Source: Cyanodermella asteris
Lineage: Eukaryota; Ascomycota; Lecanoromycetes; Ostropales; Stictidaceae
Direction: 5' to 3'
NCBI GenBank assembly: GCA_900618795.1
Contig: UYJD01000007.1
Location: 1,006,385-1,070,384 of the forward strand
DNA length: 64,000 nt
Shown here: piece by piece, positions 33,104-44,234 of the stretch
How positions within the stretch are numbered: the stretch's first letter is position 1
How the letters are laid out: every line of letters starts with the position of its first letter
Program-made: the position numbers and the translations under genes
The notes under the pieces: generated by a model
What the model saw: only the letters and a program-made list of their open reading frames with translations
Databases searched by the model: none
Told to the model about the DNA's origin: nothing

Positions 33104-34411
33104 ATGGATGTCGCGCAGCAGCTGATACGAACGGTCGTCCGGGCATTCTATCAGACCAGGCACATCCTTGTCATTGATGCCCTTCTGATGCACTCTACAC
33201 TATGGGTAGATGACCTCGCTACTATCCTGTCCATGAACTCAAAGGAGCTCCGAAAGCTGTGCAGTATTCTTCGAGACGACAAGCTGGTTTCAGTTCACGG
33301 TCGACCCGAAATCAAAGAGGGACAGTCACGACCACAGAACAAAGAATACTATTACGTGGACTATCACCTAGCTATTGACGCGATCAAATTACGAGTCTAC
33401 AGACTGGAGAAAAGAGTCCGCGACTTGTATAAACCAACTCAAGAGCGCAAGGAGTGGCACTGTTCCAGATGCAAAGCTCAGTGGACCGAAATGGAAGTCC
33501 TGCACAAGTACAATGAAAGAGTTGGTGGTTTCACATGTCTCAGATGCGACGGACTTTTGGACCGCAATGAAGTTTCGGCGACTGACAGAGCCGGTTCTGA
33601 GCGCAGTTCAAGGCTAATGGAGCAGCTTGATAAACTACTTGGACCGAACGGTCTCTTGCGTCAAATTGACCAAAACGAAATCCCTGAGAACGATTTCGAA
33701 CAGGCTTTGGCGCGTCACAAGGCCATCGAGCGATCTGACGCCAACCCAGGGGTCAAGTGGGAACCCGTCAAGAAAGAACAGGCAAGTGATACTGTTCATG
33801 GCGTCAAGGTCGAGACTCCCGAGGTTCAGGTTTCGTTTACCACACAACAGGAATCCGAGAAGGCAGAAGCAGAGAAAAAGCGGCAGCGACTGGAGCAACA
33901 GGAGAAGAACGTATTGCCTGCCTGGCACACTGCATCCACAGTCACAGGACAAAAAACCATTCTTGGCGATCAGGAGGAGGCGCGTATGCAAACGATCAAA
34001 GACAATCTTGGCCCAGGAGTTGTCGATGACGACCTTGATGCAAAGCCCGCTACGGACGACAATCAGTATATATCCCAGTACTACAGAGAGCTTGAAGAGG
34101 CGAAGACTGCTGATAGAGCTCGCAAAGAGGCGGAAGACGCTGAAGATGGCGACGACGACGATGGCGACGACGACGATTTTGAGAATGTTCCTCCAGTAGA
34201 CACGCCTGCCAGCTCTGCATCTCCAAGTGGCGGCGGAGTCAAGCGCAAGGCGGAAGAGAGTGAATTGGACAGTGGTCCCAACACCGCAGCCAGCACGCCT
34301 GCGATAGTTGAGAGTCCTGCCAAACGTGTCAAGGTGGAAGGTGTGGCGGCTGAAGAGGATGATGATGATGATGATGACGACGATGAAGAAGAATTTGAAG
34401 ATGCCATTTAA
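33104..34411 (+). CDS. tfa1: TFIIE alpha subunit (Tfa1)
   Basis: Large subunit of general transcription factor TFIIE, which recruits and stimulates TFIIH at RNA polymerase II promoters. Single exon, 435 residues. I chose the ATG at 33104 (ACCATGG context) because the family begins MDVAQQLIRTVVRAFYQ; the in-frame extension upstream has no ATG and no homology feel. Residues 1-95 form the winged-helix domain. The zinc ribbon is C120-x2-C123 and C145-x2-C148. The tail is charged, with Lys/Glu coiled segments, a Ser/Thr/Pro stretch and a long terminal Asp/Glu run ending EEEFEDAI, typical of TFIIE-alpha. The run is encoded by a GAT-rich triplet repeat at about 34358-34384, likely length-variable. 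Confidence 0.96.
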   Translation: MDVAQQLIRTVVRAFYQTRHILVIDALLMHSTLWVDDLATILSMNSKELRKLCSILRDDKLVSVHGRPEIKEGQSRPQNKEYYYVDYHLAIDAIKLRVYRLEKRVRDLYKPTQERKEWHCSRCKAQWTEMEVLHKYNERVGGFTCLRCDGLLDRNEVSATDRAGSERSSRLMEQLDKLLGPNGLLRQIDQNEIPENDFEQALARHKAIERSDANPGVKWEPVKKEQASDTVHGVKVETPEVQVSFTTQQESEKAEAEKKRQRLEQQEKNVLPAWHTASTVTGQKTILGDQEEARMQTIKDNLGPGVVDDDLDAKPATDDNQYISQYYRELEEAKTADRARKEAEDAEDGDDDDGDDDDFENVPPVDTPASSASPSGGGVKRKAEESELDSGPNTAASTPAIVESPAKRVKVEGVAAEEDDDDDDDDDEEEFEDAI

Positions 34412-35188
34412 GTATTCGCAGAACAATTAGGCATCGATGATGATCTAAGCATGCTCGAAGGGCGTTTTCTCGCCTGGGCCTCGGGCTCACCTAGGCTCGA
34501 TGTTCAGAAGGTGGAGCGGCGCGAATGATAGACTGGCGTCTCCGGCCACGTGAAATGCAATTATCAAGCATATGTAGCTTAAGTCCTTGTGTCTCTTGTG
34601 GCAATACCCAGTAAAAACAATATCGCCCGTGTTTTCACCAACTTGGTTTCGAGCCGACGCAATGCAGCCAAGCATGAGCCCGGACTTTTGGCAAGCTCAC
34701 CGAACTTCAGAGACCGGTAGACAGGCGAGAAGGCGAGGCGATTGAGGTCACTGAAATCCACGGTCGGGCGATGTGTAGGATGAGCTGTCCATATCATGTA
34801 GTGGTCCTCCGGTGAAGCAGATAGTTACCTAAGGTACTTACCCAGGTAGGTAGTGCCAGCCTGTCGGGTTGCGGATTGCCAAGTCCGCTTGCCGGTCGCT
34901 ATCCGCGATTTGTTTACCTTCTTTATTTACTTTCAGCGGCCTCGCTTAGATGCCGCCGCACCCTCCGCATCCACCTTATCTCACCCGCAGCTTCGAGTCT
35001 GGCTACCGTCCTCATCATCATTCATCGCTTGGTGCGCGCGTCGCTGGTCTTCTGAGCAGCATACCGTACTGCGTGGTGCGGAGCAAGCTTTCACCTTGAA
35101 AGGCGACGGCCAATGTGCTGAAGTCATCTCTACCCCTTGGTTCCTACCTATCATCCACATTCCTCGGGATTGAATCAGCACCTTGACA
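34412..35188. other. Intergenic, tfa1 3' side / bud4 promoter
   Basis: 777 bases. A cluster of AGGTA/TACCT words at 34825-34860 forms imperfect inverted copies. The last 300 bases are probably the bud4 promoter and leader. No gene is seen. Confidence 0.45.
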
Positions 35189-38100
35189 ATGGTTTGTGCC
35201 ACAGGAAACAAGACAAGGTCCGACTGGCTGACAATAGTGTAGGTCGAACCATTGCGCATCCAGAAAGGCGCCGTGAGCACGTCTCCGCAGAAGAATGCAG
35301 CTCCACGAGCTCTTTCTGAACTGAGCCCGATCGCCGCCAGACGGAACTCCCCAAGCGCCCAAACAATACAGGTAAACAGAATTAGAAATTCTGTCAAGAG
35401 TGGAGAACTAAAGGTTTGCAGAAGCAGCTGTTTGAAGCTTCCGTCCTTGAGTCGTCGCCCTTCGATTCCAAATTTACGCCGAAAGAATCTCCACATCTCT
35501 ACTGGCAAAGCAGGGATACTCCGTCTCCTAGCCGAGGCGTCGAGAACCATGACCTGGGCGACGGTTCAGCCGTTGCCTCCAAACGCCCATCGGTTGAGAA
35601 TCTGAAGCGGGCCTCCCGCGTGAGCAAGAGTAACATCTTTGCCCTCGAGCAGAGGCAAGGGTATGATCCAATGACATCTCCAAGAGTGGAACGGCCATTG
35701 GCTTCCGGCCGGCCTCTAGCAACAACGATGCCACTGGGTCTACAAGCCCGCAACAGTATCTTGGACCACAACAAGTTCTTCGACAGGAAGCGCAGCCAAG
35801 CCGGCGAAGAAGGCCTTCGCCCTCATTCGCCATCAAGAGCAAATTTCGGAGCCTCACCCAAAAGCAACAGATCTCCCCTTCCCACAAATCAACAGTCACC
35901 TCCAAAGTCGGCCATGTCACAGAACCCTAGATTCTCGCTTTATGACCCAGAAAGTAGCATATGGTCTGAGGCTGACGAGTACGAGGAGAGGAAGCTTCCG
36001 CCAGGCAAGGGACTTCACCGCCATGCTAAGAGCGTTACTTTCAATAAAAGCCCCCCTCAAGTCAATGAATACGAGCAAATTACGCCCGATCCATCTGTTT
36101 CGGCGAACTCGCGCGAAAGCAGCTACGACGATGAAAGCGATGCAGACGAATATGACCAGATTCATCGAGGCCGCGAAGATTCTCAAGACAGCTTCGACGA
36201 ATGTCTCGAGGACACTGACAAGACTCCTGTTGTTCTTCCCGACAGTTGGTCCCACTTGAACGACAACATTAAACATACGTCGTTCGTCACAAACTTGGAG
36301 GACGCGTTTGGCAACGATGGCGCCAACGACGAGATGAGCATCTCGATGGCGGCCAGCAGTGCTCGTGGCTCGCCTACGCGTACAGATTCGATGAACTCCA
36401 ACGGAAGCCGAAGGCCCTTGCCTCCCTTGCCTCCACCTCCTTTTCCACGCGAGCGAGCAGATTCACACGATAGCTTGGAAGCAGTGGCAGAACGCGCTGC
36501 TATCGCTCATCGAAACTTTTCGTCGGCGCCTTTGGTGGCCGGGATTTCCAAGGACGAGTTGAGAGTCATTGGATCTTCCGCGATGTCCCTTGAAGAGCGG
36601 TTGTCTCTCATGTCTGTCCAGGGCAAAACGCATGATGATGATTACCACAAGAACCAGGACGACACAAGAGAGCGACGCTTGCGTCGTAAGTCTGGGTTGC
36701 ATAACAGCACGTCCAATGGCGAGATCAAAATCTTCGAAGATACTCCGGAAGAAGATGCAGAGACTAAGCTGGCTGACGTTGATGCCCTTGAACCAATTCC
36801 CCGTATCTCACGAGATTCTATTTTGCGCAAGGTCAAAAGCCAGAGGCTCGACGAATACAATTCTCCGGAGCCGGATACTGCCGAAGATGATATTCTACCT
36901 CGGCTCAATCCAGACGAGCCAATCCAGTCCTACGAGGAGTCTCCGTCATTCCTCGAAGGCGACGATCAAATTGAGATCAAAGAGGAAGATGATCCGCACG
37001 CCATCGACATTTACACCGTTCCGGAACACAAAACAGCTGGTCTAGCGCTGACGCCCGTTTCAAAATCCACTGCAACTAACGAAGCCGAGGACGACACCGA
37101 AAGCCAGTATTCGACCGACACGACCAGTGGCCATGGGCCATCTGCGCAGGAGTGTGACGAGTCGCCACCGACGCCACGTGTCGAGCCTGTTCCGGCAAAG
37201 GATAATTCCAATGGCCCCATGTTCCATCGTATGTCTTTGCCAGGCTTCAGCAGCATGTTGGACAATGATTTTGGTCTGTCCCTGTCCTCTTACATGACGC
37301 CCTCGCCAGATGACAGCATGACAGGACCAGCGAAGCAAGTCGATGTTTCTATTGGCAATTCTCTGAATGGTTTCAGTAATCGGCCCCAGACGCCTGAATT
37401 AGCCAAGATCCCTGGCTATAGCGCTGAAGAGTTGCGTGCACCTAGCACCCCCGACTCGGTGATTCGGCGCTCCATGTCCGACGAAAGCCCAGAAGCGCTG
37501 CATGAAGAGGTGCCTGAGCCTGTAGCAACCATCAAGGCGTCAAGTTCAAAAATGAAGACCAGACCATCGCTGACACCGCGGGATGTTCATGCAATGGCGC
37601 AGACGCGGCGCCAGGTCAGCGGAGGTCATGCTCCGGTTCCTTCTGTCCCCGAGCGCCATGCTAATAGACCGTCCATGATCGTTGAAGCTGACAGTTTCTT
37701 GGATGATATTGGAGTTGACCGGACGAGCGGCAGGCACTCTCAGCAGATTGTCACCGAGAAACATGACGCCGAACTTCCCAGGCTTGATATTTCTGTTCAT
37801 GAGGAAGATTCTGGTGATTTGTCCTTCGGCATTGACAAAGAATTTGACCGACTGATAGAAGCACAAAAGGTGAGATTGATGTCGTCCCCTTGAATCGGCC
37901 GATTTGCGGAACGATGGAGCTCTTCGATGATACGAAAGCTGGCATTGAGTCGAATCAACGCTGACATTTTTACTGCAGAAAGGATATCTGATGCGCCAAA
38001 ACACTAAGATGGTAGTCGCCACCAGTGGCTCGAACACCACGACCACAGCCGACGACACGACACTGCCCAACAAGCCAGTTTTGGACAGATCCAATGCTCG

Positions 38101-39894
38101 CGAAACACAATCTGCGAATAGCTCGCCCGTCAAAAAATCCAGACAGGAAGCGAGTGGTGCATGGCAAACCCACGAGTGGAACGGAAAGACAAGGAGAAAG
38201 AGTATCCGGCAATCGGGCGGAGTGCCGTCAGAGTTCGCAATGAGCGGTGGTGTCCCACCATTACCCGGACTTCCCAGCGCCGTCAATGAGATGGAGGCTC
38301 TCAGTGAAGTTGATGAAGCAGATAACGACCAGCCTGATGGTGCTGAACGAGGTCGGCTCTTTGTGCGTGTGGTCGGTCTCAAGGATTTGAATCTTCCATT
38401 GCCGCGTAGTGAGTACCCAGCTGATGCACATTGTGCTACTGATTCTGACTTTGCTTAGGCGAACGCACCTCCTTTGCATTAACACTTGACAACGGTCTCC
38501 ATTGTGTCACCACATCCTGGCTTGATCTGGACAAAAGCTCTCCGATTGGTCAGGAGTTCGAGCTGGTGGTTCTGAACGAGCTGGAATTTCAGTTGACTTT
38601 ACAAGTGAAGCTTGAGCAGCCAAAACCAACACTTCGACCAGACTCGCCGTCAAAACAGACGAGCCCGCTCAAGAAGGCCGGCTTCAGCCGTTTCTTTGGT
38701 TCGCCGAAGAAAAAGAAGGAACAAGAGATGAAACAAGACCAGGAACGCTTGGCCAGGGAACGTGTACAAAATGCTCGTACGCAGCCTTCAGCCTGGGACT
38801 TGCTGCACACTTTAGTTGCCAAAGACGGAAGCTTTGCCCGGGCTTACGTTTCTCTTGCCGAATACGAGAACCAGGCTTTTGGCCGACCGTTGACCGTTGA
38901 CGTGCCGTGCTTCAACGAGTGGGCACTGGAAGACGTGCGCACGATCAACAGTACTCGGAGCAGCCGCACTGGCGCCACCAGCGGCCCAACACAGCGGAAA
39001 GCACCTTACAAGGTTGGAAAGTTGGAGCTTCAGCTGCTTTATGTGCCCAAACCTAGGGACGTCAAGGACGAGGATATGCCGAAGAGTATGAATGCTTGTG
39101 TTCGGGAGATGCAAGAGGCCGAGAAAACAAGTAGCCAAATTCACGAGGGCTATCTGAGCCAACAGGGGGGTGACTGTCCGGTAAGCACTGAAAGTCCCCC
39201 TTACGATCGATCTTAGCTAACACAAAGACAGTATTGGCGACGACGCTTCTTCAGACTCTCCGGGGGTAAACTGACTGCCTACCACGAAGCAACTCGTCAG
39301 CCTCGTGCCACTATCAATCTTGCAAAGGCTGTGAAGTTGATCGACGATAAAACCAACCTGAAACAGCAAACCACGGGTAAGACTGGTGGTCGGCGCAAGT
39401 CAGCCTTTGGCTCCGAAGAGGATGGATACATGTTCCTCGAGGAGGGATTCCGCGTGCGCTTTGCCAATGGCGAGACGATCGACTTTTACGCTGACAACGT
39501 TGCTCTCAAAGACGGATGGATGCACGCGTTGGCTGACGTCGTTGGTCGCGATAGCAGACCCACGAAGGGCTGGACAGATGCCGTGCTCAAACGTGAGAAG
39601 GCTGTCAAGCACATGGCGGAACGGGACCATGAACGACGTAAAGCAAGCGCACAGGCCAAGGGCAAAATGATTGCTCCCTCGTCGAGTGCCGGTGGCGTTC
39701 TCGTGCCGGGACCGAGGACGTCGAGTCGCGGCGAGACGGGCAAGAGACCTTCGAGCTCACAGGACAACAACAAGTCTCATCCGGCTCAACTAAAGCAAGG
39801 GGATGCAATGGGTCCTCCCGCACCGCCAGCGAAAGATCGCCGTGCGATCGATTCAGCCGAGCGACGGGCGAAGGCCAGGAGCACGTACTATTGA
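35189..39894 (+). CDS. bud4: Bud4 anillin-like septation protein
   Basis: Anillin-related scaffold that works with septins and Rho4/Cdc42 signalling to place septa in hyphae. Six exons: 35189-35191 (ATG only), 35243-35371, 35422-37869, 37979-38408, 38459-39180, 39232-39894; total 1464 residues, usual for the family. The splice after ATG (GTTTGT donor, GTGTAG acceptor, GCTGAC branch) gives M-VEPLRIQKGAVST. The N-terminal 850 residues are disordered, Ser/Pro/Asp-rich, with KSVTFNKSPPQ and proline clusters. The C-terminal third holds the anillin homology region (ERTSFALTLDNGLHCVTT) and a PH domain from about 1230 to 1350 (YWRRRFFRLSGGKLTAYHEA). The tail is basic and Ser-rich. The remaining introns are canonical. 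The first exon is inferred from frame and family start, so it is the least sure part. Confidence 0.92.
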
Positions 39895-41057
39895 TCCATT
39901 TGGCTGTACATGGGAATGCCGAAACGTTTTTCTTTTGTTTTGACACATGGCCGGACGATCTTGCACTTTGAGGGTTTGGTTTGGGCCAGGCTTTGCCCGT
40001 GCAAGCAGATCGACTTTTGATCTAGGAAGGATATGATATCAGATGGAGAAAGCGATAATTCGAGATGTGACGAGTATGCGCCTCGAAGCTGCAAAGTAGT
40101 CGACGTTATTGCAAGATGGCGAGCGTGCGTGCAAATGTGGTCACTGTCGACCTTCTCTCCGCAGTCTTACACTCGCAAATCAATTGACTACGCAGCAAGA
40201 GTGCTGAATCCGCCTTGTCATTCCCACCGGCGAAGGGCTTGATGGGCTGCTCAGGCGAGCAAAGCTCGGTGCGCTTCCACAAGATGGCTCTGCAAGGTAA
40301 GCGGAAGGATTTGCGTCGCTTTCGATTGGCGGACGCGTCGGTGCCACTTCATCGGACATGTCGGAGCGCGAGCTCCAGGCTTGCCGAGCCTATCGACGAA
40401 CATTGTTGTCGGCCCCTGTCCAGCCGTGCACCAATCGTCCGTGAGACTTGCCTGCCTCCGGACGTGGTAGTACAGGGAAGCCCGTCAAGTCACCAGGGGC
40501 GCTGATTCAGCTCTGTGGCCACCTTGGCGCGCTGATGTCCGTACAGATAAAGGGAAGTTTCCCCCAGGCTACCCGGCCTGCTACTACCTACTTCGCATCT
40601 GCCATCATCGTCACCTTACGACAATTCTCCCGTCTGTCCTGCCTCAGGGTCCTGCGCGTTTGGCGTTGTGCGCCTGAATGTGCTTCCACAGCTCTATCAG
40701 GGCGACGGGAAGTGATGAAGCTCGTCGATCGATAAATATGCCTACTGCAGGGTCGATTGCACTGCACGAGACTGGCTTCAAGCCGGCGAACCAGATTTTG
40801 GTTTGAATGGCTCGACGAAATATTTTGATCGCTTAATAGATGGGCTTGAGCCCTAAAATCTTGAGAAGTATTCTTCAAATAGCCGCCCTATTCTCCCAGA
40901 CGAATCCTCAAGCTGCGTGTGCAAAGCAGGACAAACGTCACCTCATGAATCCTGGTCCAGAGCAATGACCCTTACCCCAATTTTTCCTGGTGGAGCATCA
41001 CAGGTCACCCCGAGGCAATATGTACACTTGTGGTACCGGCAAGGGAAACGTGTATCC
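39895..41057. other. Convergent spacer, bud4 / reductase
   Basis: 1.16 kb between convergent stops, longer than the other convergent spacers here. Open frames on both strands stay under about 100 codons and overlap each other. I see no conserved protein or RNA feature. Confidence 0.45.
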
Positions 41058-43051
41058 TTACCATGTTTCCTGAGTCACTAGTCAGCGTGCCATACCGAAC
41101 GACAAGTTATTGAGTCACTTACAGCAATATACTGGCCCTCTTGCTTCTTTTGATCCCAGAAGGCGAGCGCCTCTTCGCGGTTCATGCCGCCCTTTTCCAT
41201 GGCAACATCGACCAGTGCGTGGTCAACGCCCTCGCCCATGCCCTTTGAGCTACCGCAAACGAAAATTCGACCATCGATGGAGTTGATGATATACCAGACA
41301 AGATCAGCCTGGTATCTGACCTCTTCTTGTACATACTTTCCCCTCCCTGTGCGACTTTGGACAACTGTCTTAACTTTCTCCTCTTCAACGCCCCATTCTC
41401 CACTGTATAACTCGTCGAGGAGCGAATCACGGACACCTTGCAAGACCCAGACTTTATTGGCACAATTTGCCGATCTCAGACGTCGTTGTACAAAGCCCCT
41501 AAAGGGCGCTATGCCAACGCCGGCCCCGATGAGCAGCATAGGTCCATCAGAGGCGAACTGTTTCGCCAGTGGATTTGCCATCAGACCGCGGAACATTGGA
41601 ACACGGAGGTCGAGAGACCGGGGTTCCAGGCCGGCCTTTTCCGCCTCCATGAGACGCCTGGCCTGTCTTTCAAGAAAGCCGGAGCCCACACCCGTCCGCT
41701 GACACCCAGGCTGTCGCCATGAGTCCGAAGATTCGTGGACCGACACTGCGATTTCGACGAGGCGTCTTTCGGAGGTGTCCTTCCGTTCGCGACTGACATG
41801 AGGATCCTGGCTGAGTGAGTAGAAGCGAGGCATCAAGGTCGGCAAAACGCTGAGAAGAGCCTCCAATGGTGGGCGAGAAGAAGGGAACGCTCTGAGAAGC
41901 TGCAGCAGGGTGATGTGAGGCCCAGTGCGAAGATCACAGAAGGCCGCCTGGCCTTGCGCGGAGCAGAGATATGTCAAGATCTTCTGCTCGGTCGGGTCCG
42001 TAGCAGACTCAGCTAACACTCGCAAAACCTGTTTGGTAGGTGCATAGGATTGAATGTCAGAACACCACGTAAGGAGTTCTCTTCGGGATGTCTCCAGAGT
42101 GCGTGGTTGATCGTCGCCCCATATTGTCGGCCATCGACCAGAAGTTGTACGCAACACGACTGGCCTGTCACGGACAAATTGAGGAACACCGAGGGCATCG
42201 AAAACCTCGTCGACGAGACTCGTGTCGTTGGGGGCGCAGACACCAATTGCACCACCGACGCGGAAATCGACGCCTTCAACCTCCGGAGGATAATCTGTCA
42301 CATCCAGGTCGAAGTGATAAGTGCGCTTCTCCGCGCCGGGTTTGGTGAGCTCACGGGCGTGGAACAATTGCGAGGAATAGACTGAGTACGGAGGGTGAGG
42401 TGTCATGAACTTGGGGGGATGGGTGTCGGGAGTCGAGGCTGTGGATTTCGGGGCCGAGGAAGAAGAGGAGGACGAGGACGAGGTAGCTGGAACGTCAATC
42501 CTCTCGAACGACACGGTCCGTTCGGGCAATTCCGCTGTGCCTGTCAGGGAGCTTTGCAGCGTAAGCTGGGCGGTTTTGATTCCCAGACTTCGATATGCGG
42601 AGTTTTGTGGGGGCGAGATGAGCTCGGCGCCCAACGACTGTGCTTCGGGGATTTCGTTCATCCAGCAGCAGCCACCGCCACAGCAGATCTTGCCTATATA
42701 CTGGGTGCCTTCCTGACCAATTATGCGGCGGACATCTGCGGGGCCGGAGGCGATGAGTTTCGTGGAAGCACGCCGCCGCTGCCGGGGCGTCGCATCGCCA
42801 TCGTTGGAATGTTCCGACTCTTCCTCCGAAGACAGCTGCAAGGGAGTGGTTGGGGTGCCCGGCACCAAGTCGGACTCGAAGGTCGAATCGAAGCTGTGCG
42901 ACGAGGCGGTGGAAGCGGAAGAGGGAGCTAGGGGCCGTGGTGTGGAGGCATCGTACGCTGCATATTGAGGCTCCTCGGGTACGGCATCATCGGGATGAGA
43001 GGTGGCAGTGGTGGGAATGGCGCGACGAGGCGTGTCGGCGGCGTGAACCAT
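41058..43051 (-). CDS. FMN-domain-less FAD/NADPH reductase (CPR-like)
   Basis: Flavoprotein related to the FAD/NADPH half of cytochrome P450 reductase and methionine synthase reductase; likely moves electrons from NADPH through FAD to an unknown partner. Exons 43051-41123 and 41069-41058 give 646 residues. The last exon is 12 nt and encodes ETW-stop, joining QYIA-ETW; a C-terminal aromatic stacking on FAD is usual in this family. Residues 1-105 are disordered; an unusual Cys cluster CC-GGG-CC sits at 123-129; a Ser run at 191-199; FAD-binding RFYSLSQ at 409-415; NADPH-binding GAGVGIAPFRGF at 509-520; and VCGSSKGMGEGV at 598-609. No flavodoxin (FMN) domain is present and none fits upstream. 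I cannot name an orthologue with certainty. Confidence 0.82.
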
Positions 43052-43699
43052 TCTGATGGCGGGCGGTAAATTGGGAACGGAACTGCCAGAGTGGAAGGGA
43101 GTATGAGCTAATGTTCAGAATGTCAGGGGATTGTTGGCATTGGAATTCGAAAACGATGTGAGGCGAGGAACGGTCGTTTGGCAGATATGGGGAGAAAGCT
43201 TACCGTAGGTGTGAGGTGAATGCCGAGCGAGGATGAAAAAGTATGGCGTAAGCCGCGGCGCGGCCCTGAGAGACGGCGACACTTTGACAGCAGCGGCAGA
43301 GGTGGGCGAAGGTGCAGCGGTCAGTTTGCTTAGCTGTGCCAGGCTTTTGCCGTGGAGGATCAAAAGCAGTGGGGGAAGGGAGAGTGAGAGTGAGAGCGAG
43401 GTAGGATGACTGGAGCGGCGGTGGAATTGACGTTGAGGCGACGGGCTGGCTCGGGCCGGATCAAAGGCTTGCGGGCGGATGCGCTCTGCGGCACTGCAAC
43501 GAGGGCGATGGCAAAGACGGATACTGGCCAATGGAGGCAACGCAATGAAAATGTCGCTACAGCGAACAACAATGCATTGGTGGAGCAGGGAGAAAACCGC
43601 TTCTGTGCTTCAAAGAGTGGCGCGCTCAGATGATGGTGATGATTACTCTCTTATCAGATGTGGTGCGCCGACGACGGCTGGCTGACTCAGCGCGCCCAC

Positions 43700-43736
43700 G
43701 CATCGCATCGCATCGCACCGTATCGTACCACATCGG
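43700..43736 (+). repeat. CATCG-type pentamer repeat
   Basis: A run of CATCG-like pentamers (perfect at first, then CACCG/TATCG variants). Simple repeat, no function seen. Confidence 0.8.
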
Positions 43737-43748
43737 GTGGCGTGCGAG

Positions 43749-43799
43749 ATGGATGGATGGCCTACCTATCTACCTACCTACCTTACCTTACCTTACCTT
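43749..43799 (+). repeat. GATG / CTAC / CTTAC microsatellite
   Basis: GGATGGATGG is followed by CTAC-type tetramers and then CTTAC pentamers. A compound microsatellite, likely polymorphic between strains. Confidence 0.85.
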
Positions 43800-44234
43800 C
43801 TCACCTCGTCAACCACACCCCTCTCCCCTCTGTCGCTTACGCCCTGCTTGCTAAAGCTTTTCGCCCAGGAAAAGATGGTCGTGTCCTAGAGTAGGCATCC
43901 CCTTTCAGCTGTGCCCTGACCAAAGTAGTACCAGTAGCACTTCCGTGTAGATCTCGGCATTACTTACTTGTTGGCGCGCCCTCAACACAGACTGGCCTCC
44001 TGCCTAATTCACGCAATATGCGCACAGGTACTTGAAAGTTATCATCGCCGAGTTCACTTGTCACCTCTCCGTGCATCTGCTGTGCTTTTCGACCACCATG
44101 TAGCGACCATGTGACTTGTTCCGCCGCCTCGCAAGAGTGGGGTGCTCGCCTCGTCTACTGTACAGCAGCCATCTTCAAGCTTATCGGCCGTTCCACCTCC
44201 ATGGGCAACATCAACTACCTCCGAAGACATGGTG

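Larger units (their letters stand above)
43052..44234. other. Intergenic, reductase promoter / mdl1 3' side
   Basis: 1.18 kb. It holds two simple repeats (43700-43736 and 43749-43799) and otherwise chance open frames. The part next to 43051 should be the reductase promoter. Confidence 0.45.

Noticed and set aside
33635-34426. Long minus-strand open frame opposite tfa1 (263 codons)
   Set aside because: It mirrors the acidic/Ser-rich tfa1 coding frame, is Ile/Val/Ser low-complexity and has no motif; an antisense shadow.
37546-38382. 278-codon minus-strand frame opposite bud4
   Set aside because: It overlaps two bud4 exons and an intron and shows no recognisable features.
42395-42931. Gly/Arg-rich plus-strand frame opposite the reductase
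   Set aside because: RGRGRRGGRGRG-like sequence arises from the Ser/Ala repeats of the opposite strand; not a real RNA-binding protein.
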